DNA of 64,000 nucleotides. Source: Undaria pinnatifida (Eukaryota; Sar; Phaeophyceae; Laminariales; Alariaceae). The notes under the pieces were generated by a model. The model was not told the origin of the DNA. It did no database searches and worked only from the letters and a program-made list of their open reading frames with translations. The translations under genes and the position numbers were made by a program. The stretch is taken from contig JABAKD010000016.1 of the NCBI GenBank assembly GCA_012845835.1, positions 10,475,007 to 10,539,006 of the forward strand, written 5' to 3'. Positions 11,350 through 19,834 of this stretch are shown piece by piece (the stretch's first letter is position 1; every line of letters starts with the position of its first letter).

Positions 11350-12205
11350 CTAGCCCACCCTGATGAGTCGCATATGCAGAAATATGGGAGATTCGGGGAA
11401 ACTCCGGTTCTACGAACTAGACTATGAGTCGAAGATGCGGCTCCTCAAACCCCACTCCCACACCTCTAACCGTCTGGCTATGGAGCCAGGAACACGCGAA
11501 GAAAAGCAGTAGAAAGAAAAGCAGACCCTACAGCAAGGCAATAGTCACCCATCAAAAACCTGCCGCATGCCGCCGGTGTGGCGGGGGGGGCAGAAAAGGC
11601 TCTAGAACCTGCCGCATGCCGCGGGTGTGGCGGGGGGGGCAGGAAAGGCTCTACGGTAAACCAATCACAGACAAGGTACTATGGCGAGGCGAGCCCTCGT
11701 CGATATGGAGGGGAACACAGGCGCTAACACAAGGGAGAAGTCATGCGAAAAACCTCCCGCGGGCCATCGGCAAGGCGGGGGGTTAGACGAGGAAACGACG
11801 AATACCCGGGATGGAAGTTGTCAACACATACTGCCCCGCTAGGGGAGGAAGTATTTAGACGACAAAAAAAAACAAAGCAGAACAAATACAACACACAAAA
11901 CATAAAAGAAGACACACAGACCCGTATACTGGTCGCCCCCCGGCTCTGGGCTGAGGAGGGCGTCGGCAGGGCGAATTTGAACTATGACAAAAAGACGGCA
12001 ACCCTGCGCCTCAGATAGCGGCGTTTTTCCCGAACCCTGACCCGGCACTGAGCAGGGGGTTCGGCAGGACAGAAAAAAAATGGAAAGAACCGCCCCAAAA
12101 CTCGATGAAGACCCTGAGGACACTACGAACGACCCAAAGACAAAGACGCAAAACTCATACCTCAAAAAAATGAAGAACTATCGAGAAGCGGTGGTGGCTT
12201 GGAAG
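11350..12205. other. 3' untranslated region of the Ty3/gypsy element
   Basis: Non-coding. It holds a 49-bp tandem duplication at about 11,557-11,654 (units starting AACCTGCCGCATGCCG, each with a run of eight Gs) and a purine-rich tract next to the 3' LTR. No ORF with recognisable content. Confidence 0.6.
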
Positions 12206-12910
12206 TCAACTGGCCACGGCCGCGCCTCGAGATTCGTCTACGTTACGTTGGATTCCCCGAGGAAACGCACTGGCGATGTGAACTTGCAAGCACCAAGAGC
12301 CTCGTACGGCTCCCGTTGAAGTCGTGTAGCGCGCCGGGGGAAGAGGGAGTTTAATCGGTCCCGGGTCGTCCAGAAAGCGGACCAGGTATACCTTGTCCTC
12401 GGTAGTGCTCGCGCTGATTTTTCCTAGCCACCATAAACCATCGTCTCCCTTGTACCAAAAGTGGGCTCCCTTAGGAAGTATGGTGTCGTGGTAGCGACGG
12501 AGCCAATCGGTGCGGGAAACACAGGCGTAGCCCGGCGCTAGGAAACGTTCCCCGTTGTTGCGGGAGAGCTCACGCTGTGCCGCCCCGATCCGCATTCGGC
12601 GGTAAAGGCGGTTGGTTTGGCGGTGCTGGTCCGGGGTTCCGGCCCAATAACGCAAGATGTGGGAGCGGGAGAGGTGAAGGTCCATTTCCCGCTCCCAGGA
12701 CGGTTCGGAGAGTCCCGCCCAATGCGTCTTGTATAGCACCGCGATGACGCCACCTCGCCCCCGTACCGACTGATGACCAGTGATCTGCTCCACCTCCAGC
12801 CGTTGGAGGGGAGTCGAAACGTCGTCTTGAGTGACGTGGTACGGCGGGGACTTCTTGGAAAATTTGTTGAGCACATACTGTGTCAGCCCCGCCGGTAGGT
12901 ATTTGGGCAT
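12206..12910 (-). CDS. Integrase tail: chromodomain plus Tudor-like domain
   Basis: This 234-codon frame continues the integrase ORF after a frame change near 12,940; the two overlap by 28 bp. Residues 38-90 read as a chromodomain, with LEVEQITGHQ at the start and THWAGLSEPSWERE in the place of the usual WKGY...TWEP core. Chromodomains at the end of chromovirus integrases direct insertion toward modified histones. Residues about 145-210 (GAHFWYKGDDGLWWLGKI, YLVRFLDDPGP) look like a small SH3-fold Tudor or Agenet reader; this assignment is from pattern only. The Met at its start is probably not a real initiator; the piece most likely belongs to the polyprotein. Confidence 0.75.
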   Translation of the reverse strand: MPKYLPAGLTQYVLNKFSKKSPPYHVTQDDVSTPLQRLEVEQITGHQSVRGRGGVIAVLYKTHWAGLSEPSWEREMDLHLSRSHILRYWAGTPDQHRQTNRLYRRMRIGAAQRELSRNNGERFLAPGYACVSRTDWLRRYHDTILPKGAHFWYKGDDGLWWLGKISASTTEDKVYLVRFLDDPGPIKLPLPPARYTTSTGAVRGSWCLQVHIASAFPRGIQRNVDESRGAAVAS

Positions 12911-15696
12911 GTCCCCGCTGTCGTGGGGGTTGGCCAGGGTTTGCAGCGCTCGATAGCCACACGCCGACGAGCGTCCGAACCAGGTAAGTCGGAAGGGAGA
13001 TCCAAATAAAGGAGGTTGCTCCCGAGCGGCGAGCCGTCCGGGGTCTCGGCGGCGGAGCAGGGACCGACGGCCAGGACCTTGTATGGGCCCGTCCAGTTAA
13101 GCGCGAGTTTGGCCTTGAGTACCTTGGCGTCGGTATTCGCTTTCACACCCTGGCGGATGGTAGAGGCAGAATTGTATACCCATGCCCAACCACCCACAGT
13201 GAAGTTAGGTGCTGGACGCAGCGCGTCGGCGAGGGCGGAGTTTCTGCGGTTAACACGGGAAACGGTGAGGGCGTGGTGTGCGCGGACAATGTCGTTCGCG
13301 CGCTTTTGCCGGTCGGTGGCCAAATCGCAATAGGCCAGGTGGTCACGGGCCAGATTCTGGTGTCCCACGACACCTTTGCGGTCGAAAATCGTCAGGGGGA
13401 GCCGTGGGAGTCTGCCCATGTGGACCTCGTTGGGCGCCAAACCCGTCGCCGCGCTGACAGAGTTGTTGTAAGCGAATTCGACGTGGGGCAGATGCAAGTC
13501 CCAGTCGTCTTGTCGCTCGTTGACGACCATAGCTAGCATTTGTGCCATAGTGTGATTTACCCGCTCAACGCCCCCGTTACAGTTGGGATGGTAGGAGCTT
13601 GTAGCAAGCTTGTGTACACCTAACAGCTGATATACAGCTTGTGAAAGCTTGGAGCAGAACTGCAGTCCGTTGTCCGAGAGTATGGTGCGCGGGCACCCCC
13701 ACAAGGGGATGTATTGGTTCACCAGGATATTGGCTGTACCTTCCGCCGTGAACTCAGCGGCAGTGACGGGGAACATGTCGGCCCGACGACTGAAGCGATC
13801 GGTGAACAGCAGGATGTAGGTGTTGCCTCGCGGTGTGACCGGAAGGGGGCCGAAGTAGTCAACACTGACGGCGATACCTGGACCTTCCGGCAGAGGCATT
13901 GTGATGATGGGCCAGCGGACAGTCAGCCGTGGGGTTTTTCGCGCTTGGCACTTCAAGCAGTGGCGAAGCCACCACCGGGTACACACACTCATGCCAATCC
14001 ACCAATAAAAACGCTCCAGCATGCGCAACGTGCGCGTGGTGCCAAGGTGGCAGGAGGCCGTCGAGTGGCAAGCTTGCATGATCCAAGGGCGCATGAGCAG
14101 GGGAACGTAGATGTGAACTGGCTCGTTGTTTAGCAAGCAAGCAGCTCGCCCCACAGAGTTCGGTTTGTCAGAGCTTGTTTGCGGGAGTGTCGGTTTACGG
14201 ACGAGCAGGACAACGTCGTCGTCGGTTGTATGTAGTCGACCCTTATCCGCCAGTTCCTGGATGTCTGAGAGAGAGGGACGCTTGGGCGAGGGGTAGCATG
14301 CCAAGAAGTCCGGTGGCAGGGCCGACGGCCGGCCGATAGAGATGTAACGTATCGTGGCGTGGCACGTCGGCTCTGCGTGTTGTTCGCGCTTCCAATCAGC
14401 ATGTGAATAACGCGCGACGGAATCCGCGAATCGCAACTCAGCAGCGTCGCCGAGGGCATCCGACCTTGTAAGTGTAGCCGGCGTTTCACCAGGAGGAGTC
14501 GTAAGCCGTAGGAGCGGAGTTCCCATAGGCTCTGCGTGGTCGTGGTCGGACGGAAGTGGTACCGTGCGGGCCGGCGGGTCGGCAAGAGTAGGGGTCGCGG
14601 CGACTGACGGAGCCGACCGCGGCCGTCGGGCTCGCGGCGGAGTTGTAACTCGTCTGGGCGATGACTGGGGAACCCCGCCGGGCCCGAAGCCATAGTCGAC
14701 AGCAGGGGGTGCCTTACCAGCTGCTGTAGCTGAACGCCGGCGCGTCCGAGTGGAGATGCGGTCCGAAAAGGGCGTCATCGTCTGGGGCGCCGGAGATCCA
14801 GGCGAGGTTGGGACGGGCGCGGTCGGGCCCCTGGGCTCGACGGGGTTTGTCCCTTGTACCGAGCTCCGGGAAGGAGTCGGTTGGGCCACTGATGTCGTGG
14901 CAGCCGGGGCTTCGGCGGAGTCCTCGTTGGTCATGATGGGTACAGCAAAAACCGAAGCGAAATTGTAGTCGGCTGTACGCGAGCCCCCGCCTCGGCCGGG
15001 CGAGCTATCGACGGTGGCGGTGGATGCAGAAACACGAGCGACGAATCTCCTGGAAGGAGCAGGAAGGTCGTCAAGCCTCATACGTGGACCGTGTGTGCGA
15101 AAATCGCAAAAGTCGGCAAGAGTGAGAGGAAGCCCACCTAAGGCATTACTTTCGGTGCGGGGCATTAGCCCACCCAAGCCGACACCCGGTATCGGAGAAG
15201 AAGGAGTGTACAGCCCGCAAGCCCGTATGAGGTATATACCACCATCCTCAACAGGGGTAAGGCTCGTCGAACCATTGCGGTCGTGTTCCGTGGCAGGCTC
15301 CGGCAAGCGAGACAGGAAGCCAGCGTTGCCGTTTGCGCTTCCTTTTCGGTATTCGAGGGTGTAATCGAATGCGGTGAGGAACTCGAGCCATCTCTGGACT
15401 CGGCCGTTGTGATTCCCCACTTTGCCTATGTTTTCCAGAGCCTTGTGGTCTGAGAATATTCGGAACTTGGTGCCCCAAAGGTAGCCGCGGAGGCGCTTGA
15501 GAGCCCAGACGATGCTGCCAGCCTCCAAATTAGAGGAGTCCAATGCCTTTCCGAGTCGAGCGTAGCTCGACTGATGTATGCGATGGGTTTTATGGAGCCG
15601 TCCGTCTGCTCCTGTTCGAGAGCGGCTCCGAACCCGTCGATGCAGGCATCGCAGTACACATGGAACGGGCGAGTGCCGTCGGCGACGGCGTCCCAA
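12883..15696 (-). CDS. Pol: RNase H (C-terminal part) and integrase
   Basis: A 937-codon frame. The first 150 residues complete the Ty3-type RNase H begun in the RT frame (IVWALKRLRGYLWG, FRIFSDHKALENI, and a degenerate NADxLSR box as NAGFLSRLP). A long proline- and serine-rich linker follows. The integrase has a zinc-binding HHCC region ending CLKC, and the catalytic triad in VDYFGPLP, ILSDNG (about residue 675) and VERVNHT (about 711), giving the expected D-35-E spacing. A GPY/F-like module is at about 866-878 (LNWTGPYKVLAVG). It overlaps the RT frame by 271 bp in a different frame. The catalytic residues look intact. NAG in place of NAD in the RNase H box may be a loss of function. Confidence 0.88.
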   Translation of the reverse strand: MGRRRRRHSPVPCVLRCLHRRVRSRSRTGADGRLHKTHRIHQSSYARLGKALDSSNLEAGSIVWALKRLRGYLWGTKFRIFSDHKALENIGKVGNHNGRVQRWLEFLTAFDYTLEYRKGSANGNAGFLSRLPEPATEHDRNGSTSLTPVEDGGIYLIRACGLYTPSSPIPGVGLGGLMPRTESNALGGLPLTLADFCDFRTHGPRMRLDDLPAPSRRFVARVSASTATVDSSPGRGGGSRTADYNFASVFAVPIMTNEDSAEAPAATTSVAQPTPSRSSVQGTNPVEPRGPTAPVPTSPGSPAPQTMTPFSDRISTRTRRRSATAAGKAPPAVDYGFGPGGVPQSSPRRVTTPPRARRPRSAPSVAATPTLADPPARTVPLPSDHDHAEPMGTPLLRLTTPPGETPATLTRSDALGDAAELRFADSVARYSHADWKREQHAEPTCHATIRYISIGRPSALPPDFLACYPSPKRPSLSDIQELADKGRLHTTDDDVVLLVRKPTLPQTSSDKPNSVGRAACLLNNEPVHIYVPLLMRPWIMQACHSTASCHLGTTRTLRMLERFYWWIGMSVCTRWWLRHCLKCQARKTPRLTVRWPIITMPLPEGPGIAVSVDYFGPLPVTPRGNTYILLFTDRFSRRADMFPVTAAEFTAEGTANILVNQYIPLWGCPRTILSDNGLQFCSKLSQAVYQLLGVHKLATSSYHPNCNGGVERVNHTMAQMLAMVVNERQDDWDLHLPHVEFAYNNSVSAATGLAPNEVHMGRLPRLPLTIFDRKGVVGHQNLARDHLAYCDLATDRQKRANDIVRAHHALTVSRVNRRNSALADALRPAPNFTVGGWAWVYNSASTIRQGVKANTDAKVLKAKLALNWTGPYKVLAVGPCSAAETPDGSPLGSNLLYLDLPSDLPGSDARRRVAIERCKPWPTPTTAGTCPNTYRRG

Positions 15697-17279
15697 TCAG
15701 GGAAAACGAGGACCGGCGGGGTCGTGAGCTCCGCCAAGATTTCTCTCACCAACTTCTCCATATCAGGCGTGAAGGCAAACTTTACCCCCTTCCGAAGGAG
15801 TGCGTTAATAGGACGAAGTCTTTTCGATAAGTCGGGCAAAAATTTGCGGTAATAGTTGATACCACCCATGAGTGCGCGCACCTGCTTAACGTCAGTGGGC
15901 ATCGGCATATTGGTCAATGCCGACACTTTTTCCAAATTTGGGCGTAGGCCTGCTGGAGAAATGGAGTGGCCTAGAAAGTTCGCATTGGTAGCGCCCAAAC
16001 GCGCCTTCGAGGGGGAAAGCTTGAGATTGTGCTTTCGAAGGCGTTCGAAGAGAGAGCGAATCGTCCGAACATGCGATACCGGGTCGGAGTCGAACACGAT
16101 GACATCGTCGAGGTAAGCTGCCACCTGTGTCAAACCCTTGATCACCTCATTGATAACCTTGACGAACCACCCAGGCGAGGCGCTGCTGCCCTGGGGCATA
16201 ACGAGCCACTCATAAAGGCCCGTGGGTGTGCAGAACGCTGTAAGGGGAACTGTGTCCTTGTGTGCCGTTATCTGGTGGAACGAGGAAACCAAGTCGAACA
16301 GGGAAAACACCCGACCTGAGCCCAAGGAGTCCAGGACCTGGTCCACGCGCGGAATCGGCAGTTGACTGAGCTTGCTAATTTGTTTGAGCTTCTTGTAGTT
16401 CACCGTGATCCTCACACCGCCAGATTTCTTCGGGATGACCACCAGCGGGCTCGAGTACGGTGAGGTCGAGTGCTGAATCAGCCCAGCCGCGAGGTACTGG
16501 TTAAGGGTCGCGTCCACTTCTCTGGCCAGTATAGGGTTTATGCGATGGGGCCGTGAAGTGGCCGGAGCGCTGCCCTCCGGAACCGAGATTTCAAAGGGCA
16601 TTAGGGAGCATGACCCAAAGTCCGTCTTCGAGGTGGAGAACACGTCAGAAAAGTCGCAGAGCACATCCCCCAGTTGCTCAATGGTCGGGGGGTCCCAACC
16701 AGGGTCGTGTAAGTCGAACGCAATCTCCCGCAGGTGCGGTGGGAGTCGGGCCCAGACGCGTAGAAATGCAGCACGTTGGACCGGGTTCAAACGTTCCATA
16801 AGCGTCGGCGAGGGCGACGGTACGGCGGGAACTATCTCCTCCGCGCCGGTCGGGCTCGCGACCGCAGAGACCTGGCTGTCCGAAGTCTGGCCAGGGTGAG
16901 GACCCGCAGCCTCGATAGGGTGTTGCAAGGCACCCAGCGGGATGCGCAAAAGTGGGGCGTCGGCGACCCCGATAAGGTCGCCTGGCTCGAGGTCCGCGAC
17001 ACCTATGACGGGAAGCACCTGTCGTCCTGAAGCAACAAAGTGTTTCTGTCCCGAAAGAACATCCGGCTGCGGCAGTATGTCGACAAGATAGTGTCCTGTG
17101 AGCGCAGGAAAGCCGTTACTGCGCACCAAGTTGACCTCGAGCAGTTGGGGCTCGTCCGACAAAGTGACGCCTGTAGAGCCATCATAGCGAAGATGGAAAG
17201 CACCGTTCGATGCTGCGGGGTCGACGGCATAAGCCGCTACGCCTGCTGTGGCGTGGTGGGACAACGTCAGCTCGCCCAA
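15426..17279 (-). CDS. Pol: reverse transcriptase and start of RNase H
   Basis: A 617-codon frame. RT motifs appear in order: SPYSSPLVVIPKKSGGVRI, LPIPRVDQVLD, FSLFDLVSSFHQI, MPQGSSASPGWF and the catalytic box YLDD at 389-392, then FLGHSISPAGL and the connection. RNase H starts with the acidic residue of YCDACIDGFGAAL (about 544). After SERHWTPL (about residue 583, near 15,530) similarity moves to the overlapping frame of the next ORF, so the final 35 residues are off-frame. The frame opens 13 bp before the protease frame stops. Nothing in the RT core looks inactivating. Confidence 0.9.
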   Translation of the reverse strand: MGELTLSHHATAGVAAYAVDPAASNGAFHLRYDGSTGVTLSDEPQLLEVNLVRSNGFPALTGHYLVDILPQPDVLSGQKHFVASGRQVLPVIGVADLEPGDLIGVADAPLLRIPLGALQHPIEAAGPHPGQTSDSQVSAVASPTGAEEIVPAVPSPSPTLMERLNPVQRAAFLRVWARLPPHLREIAFDLHDPGWDPPTIEQLGDVLCDFSDVFSTSKTDFGSCSLMPFEISVPEGSAPATSRPHRINPILAREVDATLNQYLAAGLIQHSTSPYSSPLVVIPKKSGGVRITVNYKKLKQISKLSQLPIPRVDQVLDSLGSGRVFSLFDLVSSFHQITAHKDTVPLTAFCTPTGLYEWLVMPQGSSASPGWFVKVINEVIKGLTQVAAYLDDVIVFDSDPVSHVRTIRSLFERLRKHNLKLSPSKARLGATNANFLGHSISPAGLRPNLEKVSALTNMPMPTDVKQVRALMGGINYYRKFLPDLSKRLRPINALLRKGVKFAFTPDMEKLVREILAELTTPPVLVFPDWDAVADGTRPFHVYCDACIDGFGAALEQEQTDGSIKPIAYISRATLDSERHWTPLIWRLAASSGLSSASAATFGAPSSEYSQTTRLWKT

Positions 17280-18274
17280 ACCCGATTATCGAGAGGACGA
17301 GGGGGCAGGGCGCGGTACGAACGGATGTTGAAGCGCATCCAACTGTCGCGGCCCAGCAAGACAGCGTGCTGCATGACCGAAGGAGGGACCACGCATGCCC
17401 ACACCGCGAGAGAGCATGTTGGTTCTTTTTTGAGGAAGAATTGAACGCTCAGACGGATGTGGGTCGCGGTCCGTAAAGGGGCGGATTCGCCAAAGCCACC
17501 CCAGGAGCGAGGGCTGCTAGGCCGCTCGCACGTCGATGAGGCGGCGCCTACCGATAGCATACGATCCAACACGTCACGACGGATGAAGGTTTGGGGGGAG
17601 CCAGTGTCAAGCAGCGCTGTACATATGTAGGGCGCAATAGCGTCCCCTCCGCTATGTATTGCAATATCGGTAGTGAAAGAATCGTCGTCCAGGGTCACGG
17701 TACCCCCAACGAGGCAGGGGCCATGTTCTGGCAGTGCGCGGTCTGAGGCGCCGCGAGAAGCTACCGCCAAAACCTCCGGGCTTTGATCGGCGGGTGTACC
17801 CGAAAAATAGGCCGAAGGAGGGCCTTGGGCAGCGCCGACCGCGGTCCCCAAGCGCGACTGCTGAGCGGACGAAATTTCATGGATTCCAGCATTCCCGGTG
17901 GGCCTGCGGAATCGACGAGGGGAGGCCGGGTGTGGCGATCCGTCCTCGCAGTCGCGAATTGCTTCGCGAACGGCAGAGAGTGCCTCACCGAGCAAATTTT
18001 TTCCTCTCCACTTGTGTGGATCCTTGGCGTGGGGGTCGTCCGCCCGGAGACCAATACCCCACACAGTGTCTAGAGGACTGGCCTCTGCCAGAAATTTGTT
18101 GCCAGTGCTCAAAAGGTGATTTTTCATGGCTGGGTTCTGCGTAAATTTGGCATAGTTGCCAGATAACACGGCATTTTGCTTCTCCCTGTCCCAAACGGCG
18201 GCGTCAAAATTGCGCACACCTCGACCGACGCGTTTGTGTGTGCTGGGGTCAGACGATGACATGATGAGCTCCAC
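17267..18274 (-). CDS. NADAR domain (C-terminal part) fused to retroviral-type aspartic protease
   Basis: A 335-codon frame. Residues 1-108 continue a NADAR/YbiA fold: VWDREKQNAVL, YAKFTQNPAMKNHLLSTG, AEASPLDTVWGIG and GKNLLGEALSAVREAI correspond to the family's DW...KF.QN..L...L..TG, E.SP.D..WG.G and N.LG..L...R blocks. A linker rich in Ser and Pro follows. The aspartic protease has its active site at ALLDTGS (Asp 223) and the second conserved block LLGRDSW (306-312). NADAR enzymes cleave N-glycosidic bonds: YbiA acts on early riboflavin intermediates, and DarG-type NADAR removes ADP-ribose from guanine. Its place between gag and protease means it should be made as part of the polyprotein and released by the protease. 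Domain similarity continues upstream of the first Met, so that Met is not the real start. Confidence 0.85.
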   Translation of the reverse strand: MELIMSSSDPSTHKRVGRGVRNFDAAVWDREKQNAVLSGNYAKFTQNPAMKNHLLSTGNKFLAEASPLDTVWGIGLRADDPHAKDPHKWRGKNLLGEALSAVREAIRDCEDGSPHPASPRRFRRPTGNAGIHEISSAQQSRLGTAVGAAQGPPSAYFSGTPADQSPEVLAVASRGASDRALPEHGPCLVGGTVTLDDDSFTTDIAIHSGGDAIAPYICTALLDTGSPQTFIRRDVLDRMLSVGAASSTCERPSSPRSWGGFGESAPLRTATHIRLSVQFFLKKEPTCSLAVWACVVPPSVMQHAVLLGRDSWMRFNIRSYRALPPRPLDNRVWAS

Positions 18275-18287
18275 TGCGCGATGGTCT

Positions 18288-18725
18288 TTAAAAAGCCGCC
18301 TTTTCAGCCATCATAAACTGCTCCGCGCAAGAATATGAGACGTCGTCGACGACAAACGACGAAGGAGACCACTGCGAGAAAAAGGACGGCGGTTGCCAGA
18401 ACAACACTACTTTGTCTGTAGAGTATTCGAGGGAAGGGTCAAAAGTCGACGGTGCCAACCCGTCGGAGGCCGTGTTAGGTATATGAGCTTGTAATGTCCC
18501 CGTCTGGGGACACCAGTCTCTGGCACTTTGGGCCTGCAGTGTCCCCGTCTGAGAACGCCCGGCCTCGGGAGCACGGCGCGAGCCCGAACCCACGGGTGGT
18601 CGCGTCGTGGCCTTGTCGCTCTTTGGCGTAAAATCGCAAGGAACTGCTCTCACTGCACCCGAAGGGACAGGGGGCTCGGAGCTGTTACTGAGACGACGAG
18701 AGGCGCGATTCTTCCGTATCTTCAC
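18288..18725 (-). CDS. NADAR domain (N-terminal part) after a Ser/Pro-rich linker
   Basis: A 145-codon frame. The first 100 residues are low-complexity. It contains two near-identical TGTLQA blocks (SQTGTLQAQ and PQTGTLQAH). From residue 105 the NADAR fold begins: VLFWQPPSFFSQWSP matches the family's SNF.P opening, and CAEQFMMAEKA matches SEHYFQAQK with its conserved Glu (135). The frame stops at GCT TTT TAA right inside the domain. Moving one base forward after TTT resumes the domain in the next frame (KDHRAVELIM). The shift site therefore lies at about 18,285-18,292. Either a +1 recoding event at a stop codon or a one-base indel in the T-run explains it. Confidence 0.8.
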   Translation of the reverse strand: MKIRKNRASRRLSNSSEPPVPSGAVRAVPCDFTPKSDKATTRPPVGSGSRRAPEAGRSQTGTLQAQSARDWCPQTGTLQAHIPNTASDGLAPSTFDPSLEYSTDKVVLFWQPPSFFSQWSPSSFVVDDVSYSCAEQFMMAEKAAF

Positions 18726-19560
18726 GAGAATAGCGTCCAGCTGATCGGGCTGGAGGCCGTGGCGTCACCACTGGCCCGTTGCGCAGTGTCGGATCTATAT
18801 CCTGTGCCACTGGGGCAGACGTAGCCTGATGCACGTGGGTTAGCGTGCTTAAAGACGGAGCAGGGTCCGTAGACCCTGTGGGCGTCTTCGAGAGCGGGGC
18901 TCGGGCAAGCGGAAATAAATTCTTCGCCCGAGAGGGCTCCTTCCCGTTAGCCTTCTTGGAGGAGAGAGACGAGGTAGCTAAGCTTGTCGGCTCCTCCTTG
19001 ATGGGAAAAAGGATAGAGCGCCCGCTACTATCGCGAGGAGACACCGACTCAAATCTTGGAAAAGATCTCGGTGCATATGGGGTGGCTTTCCCACACCTCA
19101 AGCCAACCGCCGCTTTACGGTCAGGAAGAGGTGGAGACGAACCCGTTCGCGTATGGGGGCGACGCGTCGTCGCCGCAGTTTTCTTGCTGCGCGACGCGTG
19201 CCTTAGGGGAGCGTGCAAGGTGCAGGCTCCTGAGTCATGGTTAAGGGGGGCAGCGTTAGGGGCGCGTGCCTCCGTTGTCGAGCTTGAGCCACGGCAGGGG
19301 TTAACGGCGTTGGAAGCACTGGTCCCCATTGCCGAACTCGGACCATGATCGAGGGGGGCGTCACTGTGGGCGCACACCCCCTTCGTAGAAAATGTAACCT
19401 GGCTGGGGGGGGGCATACTGGGAGCCCTGGTCCCCACCGCCGGCACTGCGCCGTGAAAGTCATCAGGCGCCGTAGGAGCCGTTGGGCTCTTGACAGAAGT
19501 AATTTGTGCCGCGCCACGTGTAAGGCGAACGACAGGCACACGAGCATCTTGTGAAATCAA
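18685..19560 (-). CDS. Gag-pol spacer, Ser/Pro/Ala-rich, low complexity
   Basis: A 291-codon frame between gag and the NADAR part, rich in Ser, Pro, Thr and Ala with basic clusters (SRSKKTAATTRRPHTRTG). No domain recognised. It contains a loosely repeated pattern (APNAAPLNH, ASNAVNPCR, APSMPPPSQ) suggesting internal duplication. It overlaps the next frame by 41 bp. It shares its frame with a 111-codon stretch at 19,624-19,959 that overlaps the end of gag, with one stop between them. It is likely to be part of the polyprotein, as a disordered linker. Confidence 0.5.
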   Translation of the reverse strand: MISQDARVPVVRLTRGAAQITSVKSPTAPTAPDDFHGAVPAVGTRAPSMPPPSQVTFSTKGVCAHSDAPLDHGPSSAMGTSASNAVNPCRGSSSTTEARAPNAAPLNHDSGACTLHAPLRHASRSKKTAATTRRPHTRTGSSPPLPDRKAAVGLRCGKATPYAPRSFPRFESVSPRDSSGRSILFPIKEEPTSLATSSLSSKKANGKEPSRAKNLFPLARAPLSKTPTGSTDPAPSLSTLTHVHQATSAPVAQDIDPTLRNGPVVTPRPPARSAGRYSREDTEESRLSSSQ

Positions 19561-19834
19561 AGGAAGTGTCTCCGACAGTGCCGTCGGCGTACGGGTCGGG
19601 TGTGCCGTACCGCCGTCGCCCTGTCAGTTGCCAGTGCGAAAGGTACCTGGTTGGCGCGCGTTGGGGTTTCCGCTCGGATTGTGGGTTGCCCCGAAACGTT
19701 TCCCCGGAGCAGACACGGAAGCCGAGGAGGCTGGCGAGGGCGGGACAGCACCTTGTTGGCCAGGCGTGTATGTGCTGTTGTTGTTACCGCTGTGGCTGTT
19801 TGTCTGTCCCTGATCCCCGTGGGTACCCTCGTGA

